A DNA stretch of 8,059 bases from positions 1 through 8,059 of the forward strand of contig CAAFEV010000168.1 of assembly GCA_900762005.1 (NCBI GenBank), in the 5' to 3' direction. The stretch is from an uncultured Oscillospiraceae bacterium (GTDB lineage: Bacteria; Bacillota; Clostridia; Oscillospirales; Oscillospiraceae). The notes under the pieces are model-generated. The model did no database searches, was not told the DNA's origin, and saw only the letters and a list, made by a program, of their open reading frames with translations. This document shows positions 6,111 to 8,059 of this stretch, piece by piece; position 1 is the first letter of the stretch; every line of letters starts with the position of its first letter. Position numbers and translations under genes: made by a program.

Positions 6111-7049
6111 ATGCCTCTGGTTACTACAACCGAAATGTTCAAAAAAGCCTACGCCGGCGGTTACGCCATCGGCGCGTTCAACGTCAACAACATGGAAATC
6201 GTGCAGGGTATCACCGAAGCCTGCGCCGAGACGAAGTCGCCGGTCATTTTGCAGGTTTCCAAGGGTGCGCGCGCCTATGCCAACCACACCTATCTGACAA
6301 AGCTGGTCGAGGCCGCCGTCATTGAAAACCCCGAGATTCCCATCGCGCTGCATCTGGACCACGGCCCCGATTTCGAAACCTGTAAGAGCTGCATCGACGG
6401 CGGCTTTACCTCCGTGATGATTGACGGCTCCAGCCTGCCCTTTGACGAGAATGTCAAGCTGGCAAAGCGCGTAGTCGAATATGCCCATGACCACGGCGTT
6501 GTGGTCGAGGCAGAGCTGGGTACCCTCGCCGGCATCGAAGATGAGGTGAAGGTCTCCGCCGAGGACAGCTCCTACACCCGTCCGGAGGAGGTTGAGGAAT
6601 TCGTCAACCGCACCGGCTGCGACTCCCTTGCCATCGCCATCGGCACCAGCCACGGCGCATTCAAGTTCAAGCCCGGCTCCAAGCCGCAGCTTCGCTTTGA
6701 TATCCTCACGGAGGTTGAAAAGCGTCTGCCCGGCTTCCCGATTGTGCTGCACGGCTCTTCCTCCGTTCCGCAGGAATTTGTCGAGATGATTAACGCCTAC
6801 GGCGGCGCAATGCCCGGTGCCATCGGTGTGCCCGAAGAGCAGCTGCGTGAGGCTGCGCGCATGGCGGTTTGCAAGATTAACATTGACTCCGACCTGCGCC
6901 TTGCCATGACCGGCACCATCCGCAAGTATTTTGCGGAGCATCCGGACCATTTTGACCCGCGCCAGTACCTCAAGCCCGCCCGTGCCAACATCAAGGAAAT
7001 GGTCAGGCACAAGCTCATCGATGTACTCGGCTGCAACGGGAAAGCGTAA
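6111..7049 (+). CDS. fba: Class II fructose-bisphosphate aldolase
   Basis: A 312-residue zinc-dependent aldolase that cleaves fructose 1,6-bisphosphate to dihydroxyacetone phosphate and glyceraldehyde 3-phosphate in glycolysis, or condenses them in gluconeogenesis. The start (MPLVTTTEMFKKAYAGGYAIGAFNVNN) is typical. Visible active-site residues are the catalytic Asp83 and zinc ligand His84 in LHLDHG, Glu135 in EAELG, zinc ligands His181 in GTSHGAF and His214 in VLHGSSS, and the phosphate-binding KINIDSD (255-261). The family includes tagatose-bisphosphate aldolases, but the gene context gives no sugar pathway to support that. TAAAGGAG (6095-6102) lies 8 bases upstream of ATG 6111; the frame could open at GTG 6102, but that overlaps the ribosome site. 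Codon use is strongly biased to C/G-ending preferred codons, as expected for a highly expressed gene. Confidence 0.95.
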   Translation: MPLVTTTEMFKKAYAGGYAIGAFNVNNMEIVQGITEACAETKSPVILQVSKGARAYANHTYLTKLVEAAVIENPEIPIALHLDHGPDFETCKSCIDGGFTSVMIDGSSLPFDENVKLAKRVVEYAHDHGVVVEAELGTLAGIEDEVKVSAEDSSYTRPEEVEEFVNRTGCDSLAIAIGTSHGAFKFKPGSKPQLRFDILTEVEKRLPGFPIVLHGSSSVPQEFVEMINAYGGAMPGAIGVPEEQLREAARMAVCKINIDSDLRLAMTGTIRKYFAEHPDHFDPRQYLKPARANIKEMVRHKLIDVLGCNGKA

Positions 7050-7103
7050 TTACCGTTGCATTGCTACACAGTAAAAGCCTGCGGGCGGGTTATTGAACGC
7101 GAA

Positions 7104-7158
7104 CACCCTAGGGTGCCCCCTCTTGTCGCTTCGCGACAATTCACCTTGAGGACACCCT
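7104..7158. repeat. Palindrome-rich intergenic element (possible dispersed repeat)
   Basis: The block holds a 12-base perfect palindrome CACCCTAGGGTG (7104-7115), a 7-bp hairpin TTGTCGC-TTC-GCGACAA (7123-7139), and outer arms that can pair around it (AGGGTG 7110-7115 with CACCCT 7153-7158, plus CCTC with GAGG). The nested fold and its position between fba and its terminator suggest a small mobile or REP-like repeat. That it occurs elsewhere in the genome is inference, since only one copy is present here. Confidence 0.4.
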
Positions 7159-7222
7159 GACGGTTTCCTTTCACTCTTTTCTCCCTCCGTAATCTTTAGG
7201 TTCCCGGTTCTTTGACAGTCTG

Positions 7223-7256
7223 AAGCCTGCCGCAAGCAGTTGCGGCAGGCTTTTTG
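7223..7256 (+). terminator. Rho-independent terminator downstream of fba
   Basis: A perfect 13-bp stem (AAGCCTGCCGCAA at 7223-7235 with TTGCGGCAGGCTT at 7240-7252), a 4-base loop GCAG, then further T. It lies about 175 bases after the fba stop and just before the converging SLH gene end. The minus-strand side is not T-rich, so it mainly serves fba. Confidence 0.88.
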
Positions 7257-7279
7257 ACTCTTTGAGAAACAGAAACGCA

Positions 7280-8059
7280 TTATTGCACGGCGACACCCTC
7301 TAAAAAGCGCATGAGGATGGTGACTACCTGCGCCCGTGTGGCACTGCCCTTTGGGTCAAGGTAGGTCTTACCGTTTTCTGACGTGCCGCCGATCAGCTTT
7401 ACCGCCACCGCCCATGATAACGGCTCCGCGGCATAGCCGCTCACCCTTCCGCTGTCCGGAAAGCCGGATAATGCCGCGCGTCCGTCGGTTTTTATCTGCT
7501 TGCGTGCGCAGTAGCGGAACAGGATGGTCGCCAACTGTTCCCGCGTGATGATTCCCTCGGGGTCAAATTGTTTGTTCCCTACACCGCCGACAACCCCTGC
7601 CTCCGCAGCCCATGCAACTGCGTCGGTGTACCATTTCCCCGCAGGGACATCAGCAAAGGGATTTGCAAAGCCGGTCGGCGATTTTTCATAGCGCCACAGC
7701 ACCGTCACCAGCATTGCCCGTGTCATCGGACTTGCCGGTGAAAACAGCCCGGCTGCCGTGCCGAGCACCAAGGCTCTGTTCGAGCAGTATTCCACCGCCT
7801 CTGCGTACCACGCATTTGCGGGAACATCCATGTACTGCGATTCTCCCTCGACGAAATAGCGCAGAACACCGTACTTCCCGTCAATTTTATAAGAGGTCAG
7901 CGGCGAGTTCTCCTCGTAGAAGGTCACTTTTGTCTGAAAGCTCTTTTCATTCAGCTCTGTTCCGGCAGCATTGATCAGGTAATACCCGTTTTCGCCGATG
8001 CGCTGCGCATTGAGCAGCCCGTATGCCCTTGTATCGGAAATATTTTTATAAATATAATC
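7280..8059 (-). CDS. SLH-domain surface protein, C-terminal part (runs off right edge)
   Basis: The frame is open to the right edge, giving 259 visible residues; the N-terminus and any signal peptide lie beyond the window. Visible residues 1-75 form an unassigned segment with tyrosine-rich beta-like stretches. Three S-layer homology repeats follow at about 77-128, 135-190 and 197-255. Each has the usual D-x-P/W-Y opening and a TR-containing helix (MTRAMLVTVLWRYE, ITREQLATILFRYC, ATRAQVVTILMRFLE). A C-terminal SLH triplet normally anchors exported proteins to pyruvylated secondary cell-wall polymer, so this is likely a cell-surface protein of unknown activity. A GTG at 7927 lies in frame but is internal, not a start. 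The gene converges on fba. Confidence 0.9.
   Translation of the reverse strand, partial: DYIYKNISDTRAYGLLNAQRIGENGYYLINAAGTELNEKSFQTKVTFYEENSPLTSYKIDGKYGVLRYFVEGESQYMDVPANAWYAEAVEYCSNRALVLGTAAGLFSPASPMTRAMLVTVLWRYEKSPTGFANPFADVPAGKWYTDAVAWAAEAGVVGGVGNKQFDPEGIITREQLATILFRYCARKQIKTDGRAALSGFPDSGRVSGYAAEPLSWAVAVKLIGGTSENGKTYLDPKGSATRAQVVTILMRFLEGVAVQ

Noticed and set aside
6072..7010. 312-residue minus-strand open frame opposite fba
   Set aside because: It is a mirror frame of a highly biased, highly expressed gene; the plus strand encodes a complete aldolase with all metal ligands, promoter and ribosome site.
7050..7280. 76-residue minus-strand open frame between fba and the SLH gene
   Set aside because: It runs straight through the palindromic block and the fba terminator, has basic low-complexity composition and resembles no family; it is better explained as a frame created by the repeat.

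Overview
The window reads as chromosomal DNA from a GC-rich Clostridia-type Firmicute, probably in the Oscillospiraceae/Ruminococcaceae. This is inferred from AGGAGG-type ribosome sites, sigma-A-like promoters, UPF0735/PheB and YwlG family proteins, a YtvI-like AI-2E family membrane protein, a CdaA-type diadenylate cyclase and an SLH-domain surface protein. No phage, IS, CRISPR, tRNA or rRNA was seen. Most genes are identifiable core or semi-core genes. No exotic defence or biosynthetic system is visible.

Left part (1-1603, minus strand). The 5' end of cdaA (c-di-AMP synthase) runs off the left edge and has its own good promoter in the 83-base gap at 160-242. Upstream of it lies a two-gene unit with a 4-base ATGA overlap: a small DUF3343 (Se/S-carrier-like) protein, then a class V aminotransferase/cysteine desulfurase-like enzyme. 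Together they suggest sulfur or selenium mobilisation.

The stretch 1604-1908 (about 305 bases) holds no conventional gene. It contains two strong hairpins. The one at 1868-1898 terminates the minus-strand pheB unit. The one at 1786-1814 is a plus-strand terminator with no plus-strand gene in front of it, only a Phe-rich mini-ORF, so it may mark a small RNA or an orphan leader.

Middle (1909-6038). On the minus strand, pheB (an ACT-domain regulator-like protein) is followed by an unrecognised six-helix membrane protein. Divergent from it on the plus strand is a YtvI-like membrane protein. A promoter with a structured ~130-base leader then precedes a tight operon: ECF transporter S component, ywlG (DUF436) and a GNAT acetyltransferase. 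The first two genes overlap by 14 bases and the last two by 1 base.

Right part (6039-8059). A class II fructose-bisphosphate aldolase gene has its own promoter and a strong terminator about 175 bases after the stop. Between stop and terminator lies a palindrome-rich block resembling a dispersed intergenic repeat. Converging from the right edge is the C-terminal end of a protein with three SLH repeats.

Several obvious long open frames start too early. I chose internal starts for DUF3343, pheB, ytvI, the ECF S component, ywlG and fba from ribosome-binding sites and family lengths.
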